Shown here in pieces: positions 27,649-36,525 of a DNA stretch of 64,000 nucleotides. The notes below the pieces were generated by a model. It worked only from the letters and a program-made list of their open reading frames with translations, did not search any database and was not told the DNA's origin. Position numbers and translations under genes: made by a program. The first letter of the stretch is position 1. Every line of letters starts with the position of its first letter. This stretch comes from Paraclostridium dentum (lineage in GTDB: Bacteria > Bacillota > Clostridia > Peptostreptococcales > Peptostreptococcaceae): NCBI RefSeq assembly GCF_012922555.1, contig NZ_WIPK01000005.1:124001-188000 (forward strand), written 5' to 3'.

Positions 27649-28805
27649 CCTCTATCACCTAGCCTATTCATATACGAATTATAGTTATTCATTACATCTT
27701 CTATATTATCTTTTCCAAATTTATCTAGCATAAATTGTAAAATTACAAACGCAACTACATTTTCACATACAACACTGCATGCTGGAACTGCGCAAGTGTC
27801 TGATCTTTCAACAGTAGCTTGGAAACTTTCTAATGTTTTCATATTTATAGAGTTTAGAGGTTTGTATAGTGTAGGTATTGGTTTCATTGCACACCTTACT
27901 ACAATTTCATCACCTGTAGTCATTCCACCCTCTATTCCACCTAATCTATTGCTTTCTCTGTATATACCTTTTTCATCGTTATAGAAAATTTCATCCATAA
28001 CGTTTGATCCTCTATTGTTTGCAACGTCAAATCCTATTCCTATTTCTACCCCTTTTATAGCTTGAATACTCATTACATTCATAGCTATGTGAGCATCTAT
28101 TTTTTTATCATAATGGACATACGATCCTAATCCAGGAGGTACGTTTTTTACCCTTATCTCAATTATTCCGCCTAATGTATCCTTTTCAGATTTAGCCATA
28201 TTAATTTCTGATATCATCAATTCTTCTATATCTTTATCAATACATCTAACTTCACTTATATCCACATTGTCTTTTATAAAATCAAAGCTATATATTTTAT
28301 CAACCTTTGCGTTTCCAATTTGAACTACATGTGATGCAAATTCTATGTCAAATGTTTTTAGAACCTGTTTGCAAATTGCCCCTACTGCAACTCTACTAGC
28401 AGTTTCTCTAGCACTCGATCTCTCCAAAACATTTCTAGCATCATCAAAATTATACTTTAAAGATCCGATTAAATCTGCATGCCCTGGTCTTACTTGTTCA
28501 ACTTTTCTAGTTTCTCTATCAATATCTTCAACTGGATTCATATATTTAATCCAATTTTCATAATCTTTATTTTTTATTTGTATAGCTATTGGTCCTCCAA
28601 TAGTAGTTTTTCCCCTAACCCCACTAAGTATATCTACAGTATCACTTTCAATTTTCATACGTCCGCCTCTTCCATATCCAGATTGGCGCTTTTTCATCTC
28701 TAGGTTTATTTCATCTATATTTAAACTAACATTGGCTGGAATTCCGTCTATTATTGATGTCAAACATTTACCATGTGACTCTCCACTTGTTATATATCTA
28801 AGCAT
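27633..28805 (-). CDS. aroC: chorismate synthase AroC
   Basis: FMN-dependent enzyme producing chorismate from EPSP. The N-terminal TSGESHGKCLTSIIDGIP, KRQSGYGRGGRMKIE and SSARETASRVAVGAI motifs are diagnostic. Its 390 residues are typical. It is the first gene of the cluster; only 44 bp separate it from the upstream flavoprotein gene, and that gap carries a terminator, so the aro promoter is short or overlaps it. aroE, aroK, aroF and aroD are not in the window. Confidence 0.97.
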   Translation of the reverse strand: MLRYITSGESHGKCLTSIIDGIPANVSLNIDEINLEMKKRQSGYGRGGRMKIESDTVDILSGVRGKTTIGGPIAIQIKNKDYENWIKYMNPVEDIDRETRKVEQVRPGHADLIGSLKYNFDDARNVLERSSARETASRVAVGAICKQVLKTFDIEFASHVVQIGNAKVDKIYSFDFIKDNVDISEVRCIDKDIEELMISEINMAKSEKDTLGGIIEIRVKNVPPGLGSYVHYDKKIDAHIAMNVMSIQAIKGVEIGIGFDVANNRGSNVMDEIFYNDEKGIYRESNRLGGIEGGMTTGDEIVVRCAMKPIPTLYKPLNSINMKTLESFQATVERSDTCAVPACSVVCENVVAFVILQFMLDKFGKDNIEDVMNNYNSYMNRLGDRGWKNL

Positions 28806-28840
28806 AAATTTCTCCTCTCGTTTGGTTTAAGCGTAAAAAA

Positions 28841-28860
28841 AGCTTGTATTTAACCAAGCT
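28841..28860 (-). terminator. terminator overlapping the flavoprotein stop codon
   Basis: AGCTTG/CAAGCT hairpin with an 8-nt loop, followed on the minus strand by a run of T and then ACGCTTAA. The 16-mer TTAAGCGTAAAAAAAG (28827-28842) is identical to 12591-12606. Confidence 0.7.
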
Positions 28861-29440
28861 CTTTTATATCTTTCACATAATTTTCTATTTTTTTTTCTAA
28901 ATGTACCTTTTCAGTTTCATTCTCTATAAAAGATAATTTATCGCTGCTATTTATATAATAATTATAAGATAGCTTAGTATTTATACTTTTAAAGAAAAAA
29001 TCCATGACTATCTGTCCACCTTTAAATTGAGATGGATATGGATCACTACCTCCAACGGCAATATACATACCAACTCGTTTTTTATTTCTATCAATAGATG
29101 GTTTTTTTAGTATATATTTACTTGCATATATTGCTTGTGTTCTATCAACCACAGTTTTAACTTTTGCAGATATGCAATCAAAGTGAACAGGACTGACTAC
29201 TATAGTTCCTTTAGCCTTATCAAACATATCATACATAGGTGTCATATCATCCTTAAATTTACAAAATCCTTTTTTTTCGCAAAATCCACAAGCTGTGCAA
29301 TATTCTATGTTCATATCATATATGTCAAAAACTTTGTAGGTTATTTTATTTTCATCCAAATTTTTAATTATCGATTTTACTACAGTTGAACAATTTTTAT
29401 TTTTTCTTGGACTTCCATTTATTATTAAAACCTCACTCAT
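28850..29440 (-). CDS. iron-sulfur flavoprotein (NADPH-dependent FMN reductase fold)
   Basis: A 196-residue flavodoxin-like protein. The ATG at 29440 is preferred because AAGGAG lies 7 bp upstream; a longer frame reaches into the preceding gene. MSEVLIINGSPRKNKN binds FMN phosphate. Then CTACGFCEKKGFC gives C-x2-C-x2-C-x5-C, the compact [4Fe-4S] motif of the Isf family. VVSPVHFDCISAKVKTVVDR is the second flavin-contact region. Isf proteins pass electrons between ferredoxin and acceptors such as O2 or H2O2; the substrate here is unknown. It follows the PP2C phosphatase gene by 10 bp. Confidence 0.83.
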   Translation of the reverse strand: MSEVLIINGSPRKNKNCSTVVKSIIKNLDENKITYKVFDIYDMNIEYCTACGFCEKKGFCKFKDDMTPMYDMFDKAKGTIVVSPVHFDCISAKVKTVVDRTQAIYASKYILKKPSIDRNKKRVGMYIAVGGSDPYPSQFKGGQIVMDFFFKSINTKLSYNYYINSSDKLSFIENETEKVHLEKKIENYVKDIKELG

Positions 29441-29450
29441 ATTAATCTCC

Positions 29451-31220
29451 TTATCTCTCTTTAAGAGTAACAATTAATATATCATCTTCAAAGTTGCTTT
29501 TTCTTGAAAACTCCCATAACTTAGATTTCAATCTAGTTTCCATATCATCTTGCTCTGAAAAACTAGTTTCTTCTAAAAATGTTTTTAGTCTGTCTACACC
29601 AAATTCTTCTTTGTTGTGGTCTTTTATTTCTAATACCCCGTCTGTGTATAAAGAAACAGTTTTATATTTAGATATATCAATTTCTTTATCTGAGTATTCT
29701 ACTTCTTCTAATATCCCTATTGGTATGCCCTTGCTACATTTTAAAAATGAAGCCTTATGATTCTTATCTACTCCAATTGGATAGTAATGACCTGCATTTG
29801 ATACAATCATTTTATTTTCATTACTTTTTATTACACCTATTATACAAGTTGTAAAAACTCCCATTTTGTCAAATTCATCAAATAAGAATTGATTTATATT
29901 TTCCATTATTTCGCTAGGTGTATCGTATTGTTTTGCTAATACTTTAAATGCTCCCTTTATCATAGCAACCATGTAGTTGGATACAATACCATGTCCCATT
30001 ACATCCGCTAGTATAGTTACAACCGTTCCATCATCTTTCTTTATAGTATGGTAGAAATCTCCACCTACTACTTTTGCTGGTTTATGAAAATATCTCAACT
30101 CTCTATTGTTATCTAATACTTTATTCCCTTTATTCATTATAAGTTTTTGTTGTTGATTTAAAACTTTAAGCTCATTTTCTAAAACTTGATGCTTTACCTC
30201 ACTTTTACTGTACTCATACAACTGCATAGCAACAGCTACTTGCTTAGCAAGTATACTAAGTATATTTAAATCGTCTTTAGTGTAGTTTTTAGCGTTAGTA
30301 CAAGCTATATATCCTACTATATCATTTTTATTTATTAACTTATGATATATATAAGTCTGAATTCCTTGTAAATCTACATCCCCATGTATTTCATTTGAGT
30401 ATGAACCTACAGTTTGACTATCAATTAGTTTATCTAAAGTATAATAAACATCTGGTTTAATTTTGTCTAAGGTAAAAAAGCTTGATAGCTCTTTTTTCTT
30501 TCCATTTATATTTGCTCCATGTATTACTATAACAGCTTCTCTACTTTTTGTTATATTACAAGCTTGTTTACTTAGATGATCTAAGAAACTCTTTATATCT
30601 TTGTTTAAATATAGTTTCTTTGTTGCATCATTTATAGAAGATATAGCTCCTCTTAATTTGTGTATAAGATTTTGTATATCATTATTTTTACTTGTTATCT
30701 CTATAGATAAACTTATTAAAGATGCTACTGATGAAATAAAGTCCATATCATCATCTGTAATTTTATCATCTTCAGTTAAAAAGCATGTCATAAATCCAGT
30801 TACTTTATCATGAACTATAAGTGGAAATACGATTCTTCCTATATATCCTTCATTTGTAGCTAAATCCCTCTCATCAAGAGCTCTTTCATCTAAAAATACA
30901 TTTTTAACATACACTACTTTTTGCTCTTTTACAGCCTCATGAATATACTTAGGATACTGATTAAAATCTATTTTAACTCCTATTGGCTTCTCTATAGGAA
31001 ACACCTTAGATATATAGTTTAGAGTTTGTGAACACACTAAATAAGCATGTTCATAATTATTTTTATAAAATAAATTTACACATGCTTTTGCTGGATGAAC
31101 TACATCTAACATTTTTTCAACTATTTTATCTTTTATTTCAAAGAAATTATCTGACTCCGTTACTAAGGTTGATATTTCTACTACACGCTTAAGTCTGTCA
31201 TTTTCATTGTAGTAATTCAT
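29451..31220 (-). CDS. GAF-domain PP2C (RsbU/SpoIIE-like) serine phosphatase
   Basis: A 589-residue signalling phosphatase. Two GAF-like sensory domains (about residues 10-175 and 205-350) are joined by a helical linker to a C-terminal SpoIIE/PP2C domain (about 375-587). The metal-binding motifs VVGGDFYHT, ILADVMGHG, VSNAGHYYP and SLYTDGVLEIKD are present. Family members dephosphorylate STAS-domain anti-anti-sigma factors. No such partner is adjacent, though a STAS-like protein is encoded at 46446. No membrane segment is seen, so it should sense a cytosolic signal. Confidence 0.9.
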   Translation of the reverse strand: MNYYNENDRLKRVVEISTLVTESDNFFEIKDKIVEKMLDVVHPAKACVNLFYKNNYEHAYLVCSQTLNYISKVFPIEKPIGVKIDFNQYPKYIHEAVKEQKVVYVKNVFLDERALDERDLATNEGYIGRIVFPLIVHDKVTGFMTCFLTEDDKITDDDMDFISSVASLISLSIEITSKNNDIQNLIHKLRGAISSINDATKKLYLNKDIKSFLDHLSKQACNITKSREAVIVIHGANINGKKKELSSFFTLDKIKPDVYYTLDKLIDSQTVGSYSNEIHGDVDLQGIQTYIYHKLINKNDIVGYIACTNAKNYTKDDLNILSILAKQVAVAMQLYEYSKSEVKHQVLENELKVLNQQQKLIMNKGNKVLDNNRELRYFHKPAKVVGGDFYHTIKKDDGTVVTILADVMGHGIVSNYMVAMIKGAFKVLAKQYDTPSEIMENINQFLFDEFDKMGVFTTCIIGVIKSNENKMIVSNAGHYYPIGVDKNHKASFLKCSKGIPIGILEEVEYSDKEIDISKYKTVSLYTDGVLEIKDHNKEEFGVDRLKTFLEETSFSEQDDMETRLKSKLWEFSRKSNFEDDILIVTLKER

Positions 31221-31252
31221 ATAGGTGTTTTCTCTCCCCTCTTTATAAAAGT

Positions 31253-31741
31253 CTATTTATTAATATTACTATATATATCTTTTATAGTAAACATAAAAAC
31301 TATTATAAAGCACCCTATGATTATGTAGTTAAAGTTCGAAAATATACCTATAAACAATAAACATACTAATGCATTTATCTTTTGCTTAATTTTATCTGTA
31401 ACTACACTTTGACTACTAGATTCTAAATTTATTTTTATATTTTCCATTCCATCTTTAACTTGATCTGTTATTTGATTTGCAATATGAAGTTTACTAATTC
31501 CATATAAAATTAATATCAATACACTCCCTACTCCAAATAATATATTAATACTTAATGATATTACTATTATAGTTAACCCTATTATTAATTTGAATGCTAC
31601 TAAAAAAAAACTGTCTACCTTCATAGCTATATTACTTATATCTTTAAATTCATCTCTAATATCATATTCTTTACTTGGCATACTTTTCATTTTTGATTTA
31701 ACTATTTCAGAATAAAAAAGCTTAATAATACCATTTATCAT
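31253..31741 (-). CDS. small membrane protein of unknown function
   Basis: A 162-residue protein with a Shine-Dalgarno AAAGGAGG before the ATG. A polar N-terminal part of about 45 residues is followed by two adjacent hydrophobic segments (about 46-65 and 66-85), an amphipathic stretch, and one or two more near the C-terminus (about 127-152). I recognise no family. It lies 32 bp upstream of the GAF/PP2C gene and may be co-transcribed with it, which would make a membrane partner possible but unproven. Confidence 0.7.
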   Translation of the reverse strand: MINGIIKLFYSEIVKSKMKSMPSKEYDIRDEFKDISNIAMKVDSFFLVAFKLIIGLTIIVISLSINILFGVGSVLILILYGISKLHIANQITDQVKDGMENIKINLESSSQSVVTDKIKQKINALVCLLFIGIFSNFNYIIIGCFIIVFMFTIKDIYSNINK

Positions 31742-31839
31742 AAATTCATCCTCCTTTATATATATTTGTAATATTTACAATTATATTATTTCCTATACTT
31801 GTTAATACTGCTAATATAAAGTAATTAAGGAGTGATTTA

Positions 31840-32313
31840 ATGATTATTGAAGATTTAGACTTGGAAACCAGAAGTAAAATATATAGTTTTACTAAAAAAA
31901 TTTTAAGAAAATATCAAAAAGGTATAACTACAGGAAAATTAACTGCTGCTAAATTTGCTGAAAATATACTATCTAACGAAGAAATAACAGATGTTATAAA
32001 TTCTAATTTACTTGATGACGAGGATTTTAAAAATTCCTATACAAGTTATATTCAAACACTTATTAAGGATCAAAATGAAACTATTAGTAATTCAAAAAAG
32101 AAAAAAATTAAAAAAACAGTGTTAAAACCATCAATTACTCAACAACTTCAATTAAAAAAACTTTTACACGAAACTGGTTTTGAGCTTAATATACCTCAAC
32201 AATATTTAAATGAAAATGACGTTAGTAATATTTCAAAATACATTTCCACTGGTCAAATAGATTTAGGTAATGAAAAAATTTATAATTATGTTCATAAAAT
32301 ACAAAAGCACTAA
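31840..32313 (+). CDS. hypothetical protein, helical and lysine-rich
   Basis: A 157-residue protein with a good ribosome site (AAGGAG, 7 bp before the ATG) and an overlapping terminator. It is predicted mostly helical and carries a basic patch SKKKKIKKTVLKPS near residue 88, which could bind nucleic acid. No signal peptide or membrane segment. It is one of few plus-strand genes and is divergent from the gene at 31253. Family not recognised. Confidence 0.7.
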   Translation: MIIEDLDLETRSKIYSFTKKILRKYQKGITTGKLTAAKFAENILSNEEITDVINSNLLDDEDFKNSYTSYIQTLIKDQNETISNSKKKKIKKTVLKPSITQQLQLKKLLHETGFELNIPQQYLNENDVSNISKYISTGQIDLGNEKIYNYVHKIQKH

Positions 32314-32340
32314 GGCATACAATTCCCTTAGTGCTTTTGT
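32301..32340. terminator. bidirectional terminator between convergent small genes
   Basis: Arms ACAAAAGCACTAAGG and CCTTAGTGCTTTTGT (15 bp each). It overlaps the 3' end of the plus-strand gene and ends two bases before the minus-strand stop at 32343. Confidence 0.85.
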
Positions 32341-32342
32341 AT

Positions 32343-32510
32343 TTATCCTAAAGCTTTTTCTAACTTAGAAAGATGTTGAATTGGATAATACTTAAGTAAT
32401 TCTCTAAATTGTTCAACTGAAAGTCCTTCAGTTGTAGTATATATTTTTATTTTTTCATCTAAATCTGCATTTATAAATTTAGTTTTTACTTCTTCAAAGT
32501 TTATTGCCAT
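32343..32510 (-). CDS. 55-residue hypothetical protein
   Basis: Starts MAINFEEVKTKFINADLDEK. The ATG at 32510 has AAAGGAGG 9 bp upstream; a longer reading frame from 32540 would place the ribosome site inside the gene. Acidic N-terminal half, then the predicted helices SVEQFRELLKYYP and HLSKLEKAL. No family recognised. It lies beside a SASP gene and could be spore-related, but only position suggests this. Confidence 0.6.
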   Translation of the reverse strand: MAINFEEVKTKFINADLDEKIKIYTTTEGLSVEQFRELLKYYPIQHLSKLEKALG

Positions 32511-32672
32511 AACAACTATTCCTCCTTTTATGTATTTCATTTATATTTTGTCCATATCTTCTATTTTTACTCTAAAATTAAAGTAAATTAAATTAACTTT
32601 AATTTGTTTTATCACTTTATTTGTATAACTAATTTTAATATTTTATATAAATTTTTATTTTTAAACATAAAA

Positions 32673-32696
32673 AAAGGAAGGTTTTACCCTTCCTTT
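32673..32696 (-). terminator. terminator after the SASP gene
   Basis: AAAGGAAGG/CCTTCCTTT hairpin followed by T-rich sequence on the minus strand, directly after the SASP stop. Confidence 0.85.
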
Positions 32697-32702
32697 CTTT
32701 AA

Positions 32703-32921
32703 TTATCTTTGTTGTCCACTTAATTGTTGTTCTGCCATTTCAACTAATTTTTTAGTCATGTATCCACCAACATATCCATTTTGTCTTGCTGTCATATTCC
32801 CTTTATCAGCAGTGGCATAGTCAGTCATACCTAATTCATTTGCTATTTCTAATTTCATTTGATTTAAAGCTTGTTTAGCTTGTGGTACTACAGTTGTGTT
32901 GTTGTTATTGTTGTTTGACAT
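32703..32921 (-). CDS. alpha/beta-type small acid-soluble spore protein
   Basis: A 72-residue SASP that coats spore DNA and protects it from UV and heat. After an Asn-rich start it has QALNQMKLEIANELGM, containing the GPR protease site (Glu25-Ile26), and the second conserved block NGYVGGYMTKKLVEMAEQQL. A strong ribosome site precedes it. Direct evidence that the organism sporulates. Transcription by sigma-G is expected from the family; I could not fix a promoter with confidence. Confidence 0.95.
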   Translation of the reverse strand: MSNNNNNNTTVVPQAKQALNQMKLEIANELGMTDYATADKGNMTARQNGYVGGYMTKKLVEMAEQQLSGQQR

Positions 32922-32991
32922 GTTGATTACCTCTCTTTTATTAGTTTATTTGTAGTCTTTATGGAGTTTTATTTATAAGTGGCAAATTTAC

Positions 32992-33033
32992 CATGAACAA
33001 CTTTTACTCCATTTACTTTGTTCGTTGTTCATG
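32992..33033. repeat. inverted repeat upstream of the SASP gene
   Basis: CATGAACAAC (32992-33001) and GTTGTTCATG (33024-33033) are exact reverse complements with a 22-bp loop. It is 71 bp before the SASP start and 85 bp after the flavoprotein stop. No T-run follows, so it is either a weak terminator or a regulatory site. Confidence 0.5.
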
Positions 33034-33117
33034 TTCTTATTATGCCAATCTTAGTTTTTTATATACTAAATTTTATAAATTTTTTATTTTTTTTAACTAC
33101 AAATGTTAAAAGAGAAT

Positions 33118-34350
33118 TTAACAACTTATTCCCGCTAAATATCCTGTTGAAAATGCAATTTGTAAATTGAACCCACCTGTATATCCATCTACATCTATTA
33201 CTTCTCCTGCAAAAAATAGACCGCTAACAATCTTTGATTCCATCGTTGATGAATTTATTTCATTTGTCTTAACTCCTCCAGATGTTACTATAGCTTCATC
33301 TATAGGTCTATATCTTTTTATATTGAATTCCATATTTTTTAATAAATTAACTAAATGTTTTCTTTGTTCTTTTGAAATCTGATGAACTACTAAATCTTTA
33401 TCTATGCCACTTTGTTTAATAACATAAGGTATTAGTTTTTTAGGTAGTAAATCATCTAAACTATTTTCAAATTTTTTATTAGTATATTTTTTAAAGTCCT
33501 TTTGAATTCTCTTATCTAAAGTTTCTTCACTTAAAGCTGGCTTTAAATCTAAATAAATCTTATATGTTTCATTTTCAAAAGATTTCATTCTGCAACTTGC
33601 TGATTTTATTATAGGTCCATCTATTCCAAATTCATTAAATTCCATTTCTCCAAAATCTTCAAAGATATTTTTCCCTCTCTTATCCATTACTTTTATAGCA
33701 ACATTTCTAAGAGATAACTTATTTAACTCATAAACATCTTCCATAGTTTCAAGTCCAATTAAAGATGGTATAGGTTTCACTATAGTATGTCCTAAATTTT
33801 TAGCAAATTTATATCCATCACCTGTTGAACCCGTTCTTGGGTAACTCATTCCTCCAGTTGAAACTATTACACAATCACAATTTATAATCTTTTTATCTTT
33901 TAGAACAACACCTTTGACGTTTCCATCTTTTACTTCTATCTTATCAACTGATGCATTCATAACAATTTTCACATTATTTTGTTTTAATTGTTTTTCTAGT
34001 GCAACAACAACATCCTTAGCTTTGTCACTCTCTGGAAAAACTCTTTTTCCTCTTTCAGTCTTAGTTTTTACTCCAAGAGAATTAAACATATCTATAACTT
34101 GATCATTTGTAAATGTATAAAATGAACTATATAAAAATTTTCCATTAGTAGGGATATTTTCAATAAGCTCTTCAATATCACAATCATTAGTTATATTGCA
34201 TCTTCCTTTTCCTGTTATAAGCAATTTTTTGCCTAATCTATCATTTTTCTCTAGTAAAGTAACATCGTGACCCATACTAGATGCAGTTGATGCTGCTATC
34301 ATCCCTGCTGCTCCTCCACCTATTACAACTACTTTTTTCAAATTTATCAT
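33118..34350 (-). CDS. BaiN/RdsA-family NAD(P)/FAD-dependent oxidoreductase
   Basis: A 410-residue flavoprotein of the HI0933/BaiN family. The FAD-binding Rossmann motif VVVIGGGAAGMIAAS is at the N-terminus, followed by GKKLLITGKGRCNITN, VSTGGMSYPRTGSTGDGY and the C-terminal GEVIDVDGYTGGFNLQIAFSTG. One member reduces bile-acid intermediates, but most are uncharacterised. The ATG at 34350 overlaps the upstream stop as ATGA; a TTG at 34341 has better ribosome-site spacing and may be the true start. Confidence 0.88.
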   Translation of the reverse strand: MINLKKVVVIGGGAAGMIAASTASSMGHDVTLLEKNDRLGKKLLITGKGRCNITNDCDIEELIENIPTNGKFLYSSFYTFTNDQVIDMFNSLGVKTKTERGKRVFPESDKAKDVVVALEKQLKQNNVKIVMNASVDKIEVKDGNVKGVVLKDKKIINCDCVIVSTGGMSYPRTGSTGDGYKFAKNLGHTIVKPIPSLIGLETMEDVYELNKLSLRNVAIKVMDKRGKNIFEDFGEMEFNEFGIDGPIIKSASCRMKSFENETYKIYLDLKPALSEETLDKRIQKDFKKYTNKKFENSLDDLLPKKLIPYVIKQSGIDKDLVVHQISKEQRKHLVNLLKNMEFNIKRYRPIDEAIVTSGGVKTNEINSSTMESKIVSGLFFAGEVIDVDGYTGGFNLQIAFSTGYLAGISC

Positions 34351-35192
34351 TCCTTCCAAATTTTATCGAATAAATATGGCGCTCCTGCCATTGCATATAC
34401 CATCAATATAAAATATCTTAAATAACTACCTATATAGTTTTGAGGCATAATTAATTTTAAAATAGCATATACAGATCCTAGACTTAGCAATCCAAATATA
34501 TACCTAAATATTTTAGATTTTAAGCTAACATCTACTTTAAAATTTATACATTGTCTTTCTATTATATAACCAACAATAAATCCACTTAATAGTCCTGACA
34601 TTTTTATGTACTCTATGCTATTTACAATAAATATACCTAATATCATAGGGATTACTATTATCATAAAATAACTATACTTTTGACTTTCTTCAATTTTTAT
34701 TATTATACAATTGCATATAATAGTAAAAAATATTCCGAAAAACCATCCAAATAATACGTCAACAGGCCAATGGACGCCTAAATATAATCTTGATAACCCT
34801 ATACATATAAACATTATTGTACCAAATAAATACATATACTTATTTTTTAATATATTCATTATACTAACCCAAAAAGTAGTTCCTATTTGAGTATGACCAC
34901 TTGGAAATGAATACCCTGTTGCAGTTGATGTTCTCATAGATTTAATTCCTTCAACACCTATCGGTCTTGGAGATTTAAAATACTCTTTTACTCCAGTATT
35001 TAATGCTATATTTCCTGTTAATGCAAAAAGTAACCTTGCTCCATACTTTTTATTTATACACCAGTATAGAATTGACGCTAATACTAAAATAACAGGTATC
35101 TCTGTGCTCATAGTTATTATTAAAAATATCGTATCTAATATTGGATTATTAAAAGATTGTACATACTTTAATATTTCAACTTCCATATTCAT
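34347..35192 (-). CDS. PAP2-superfamily membrane phosphatase
   Basis: Integral membrane phosphatase of about 281 residues. The three-part PAP2 signature is present: KEYFKSPRP, YSFPSGHTQIG and SRLYLGVHWPVDV, holding the catalytic histidines. Relatives hydrolyse undecaprenyl diphosphate or phosphatidyl phosphates. Eight or so hydrophobic segments. The C-terminal membrane half beyond the signature is longer than in BcrC-type enzymes. The start at the ATG 35192 is downstream of AAAAGGAGG. It overlaps the flavoprotein gene by 4 bp. Confidence 0.88.
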   Translation of the reverse strand: MNMEVEILKYVQSFNNPILDTIFLIITMSTEIPVILVLASILYWCINKKYGARLLFALTGNIALNTGVKEYFKSPRPIGVEGIKSMRTSTATGYSFPSGHTQIGTTFWVSIMNILKNKYMYLFGTIMFICIGLSRLYLGVHWPVDVLFGWFFGIFFTIICNCIIIKIEESQKYSYFMIIVIPMILGIFIVNSIEYIKMSGLLSGFIVGYIIERQCINFKVDVSLKSKIFRYIFGLLSLGSVYAILKLIMPQNYIGSYLRYFILMVYAMAGAPYLFDKIWKE

Positions 35193-35243
35193 TTTTAATA
35201 TCACCCTCCTTTTAAAAATAAATATAATTATTATTATATAGAA

Positions 35244-35267
35244 AAAGAGTAGCCTAAGCTACTCTTT
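35244..35267 (-). terminator. terminator after the PTS operon
   Basis: AAAGAGTAGC/GCTACTCTTT hairpin with a 4-nt loop, one base after the EIIA stop codon. Confidence 0.8.
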
Positions 35268-35268
35268 A

Positions 35269-35673
35269 TTATATCCCGTCTTCGTAAAACTCAATTATTT
35301 TCTTTTTGGGTTTTATACTATTTATTCCTGTTTCTTTTATTAAATCAATGTCTATTTCGCAACCTAATGACTCCATCATAGTAGATTCAACTACCATAGG
35401 CAAATTAGTTCCGCAAAACACTTCTATATTTTTATTTTCTAATTTTAACTCACTACTAACCTTAAATGGAGTTCCCCCTGCCAAATCTGTAAATATATAT
35501 GTTTTTGTTTCTATATTTTCATTAACTAAAGACTGTATTTCTTCTTTTAAATCTCTTGGAGTCTTTTCTTCAGTAAAATCAACTACTTTTAAAAATTCAT
35601 AGTCTCCTACTATTAAATTTAAACTACTTTTTATTCCTGATGCAAACTTCCCATGCCCTGTTATTATAATCAA
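35269..35673 (-). CDS. PTS mannose-family EIIA component
   Basis: A 134-residue phosphocarrier that accepts phosphate from HPr on His7 (IITGHGKFASGI) and passes it to EIIB. YIFTDLAGGTPFKVS is the second conserved block and the fold is the EIIA-Man type. It is a separate protein here, encoded last in EIIB-EIIC-EIID-EIIA, 12 bp after EIID. The substrate of the system cannot be read from this subunit. Confidence 0.92.
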   Translation of the reverse strand: MIIITGHGKFASGIKSSLNLIVGDYEFLKVVDFTEEKTPRDLKEEIQSLVNENIETKTYIFTDLAGGTPFKVSSELKLENKNIEVFCGTNLPMVVESTMMESLGCEIDIDLIKETGINSIKPKKKIIEFYEDGI

Positions 35674-35685
35674 TTCAACTTCCTC

Positions 35686-36525
35686 CTAAAATAATCCTAT
35701 ATACGCTCCTAATATACCTATTGCTACCATTATTAATATATTTACAAGTGGGCTTACATTTTTCTTAACCAACCCGTACATTCCAAAAGTCAATCCAAGC
35801 GGTAATATTTTAGGCATTATTCCATCTAGTATTTCTTGTACCTTTAAAGTAGTTTCTCCTATCGGAATTTCCGTTACTATATTTATATTTACATAAGAAG
35901 CTATAAGTGCACCTACAACGATCATACCTAATATTGTTGCAGCTCTTGTAAATTCTTTTGCATTTTTAGTCAATCTTGTTATACCATCAACACCAGCTTT
36001 ATACGACCAATGCATTAGCCAAAATCTCAAGCCTAAATGAACAACATTAAACATTAATAAGAATACTATAGGCCCTGCTATACTTCCTTGGAGTGCTAAG
36101 TTCGCTCCAACTCCTGCCGCAATTGGGAGTAATGTAAACCAGAATATCGCATCTCCTATTCCACCTAAAGGTCCCATAGCCGCAACTCTTAAAGATCTTA
36201 TAGTTTGCACATCTGATTTCTTTTGCTCTAAAGATAATATAATTCCCATAACGAAAGTTATTAAAAATGGATGACAATTAAAAAATTCTAAATTATGTTT
36301 CATAGAAGTTGCTAAGTCGTCTTTATTTTTGTGTATCTTTTTAAGCCCTGGTAATATAGAGTATAACCATCCTCCAGCTTGCATTCTTTCATAGTTAAAT
36401 GATGCCTGTAAAAACATAGATCTAAAAGCCATTTTATTTAAAGTCTTTTTATCTAATGTTTCGCCTTCGCTTTTGTCTATATACTCAGTATGAATTATTG
36501 ATTTTTGTTCTATATTAGATGCCAT
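35686..36525 (-). CDS. PTS mannose-family EIID component
   Basis: Membrane subunit of the sugar channel, 279 residues. It has the typical N-terminal LNKMAFRSMFLQASFNYERM, the GPLGGIGDAIFW motif near the centre and hydrophobic C-terminal segments. The ATG at 36525 follows GGAGG by 8 bp and overlaps the end of EIIC. The closest remembered relatives are the Aga/Man type. Confidence 0.93.
   Translation of the reverse strand: MASNIEQKSIIHTEYIDKSEGETLDKKTLNKMAFRSMFLQASFNYERMQAGGWLYSILPGLKKIHKNKDDLATSMKHNLEFFNCHPFLITFVMGIILSLEQKKSDVQTIRSLRVAAMGPLGGIGDAIFWFTLLPIAAGVGANLALQGSIAGPIVFLLMFNVVHLGLRFWLMHWSYKAGVDGITRLTKNAKEFTRAATILGMIVVGALIASYVNINIVTEIPIGETTLKVQEILDGIMPKILPLGLTFGMYGLVKKNVSPLVNILIMVAIGILGAYIGLF

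Noticed and set aside
36047-36277. Minus-strand open frame of 76 codons in another frame
   Set aside because: Lies wholly inside the EIID gene.
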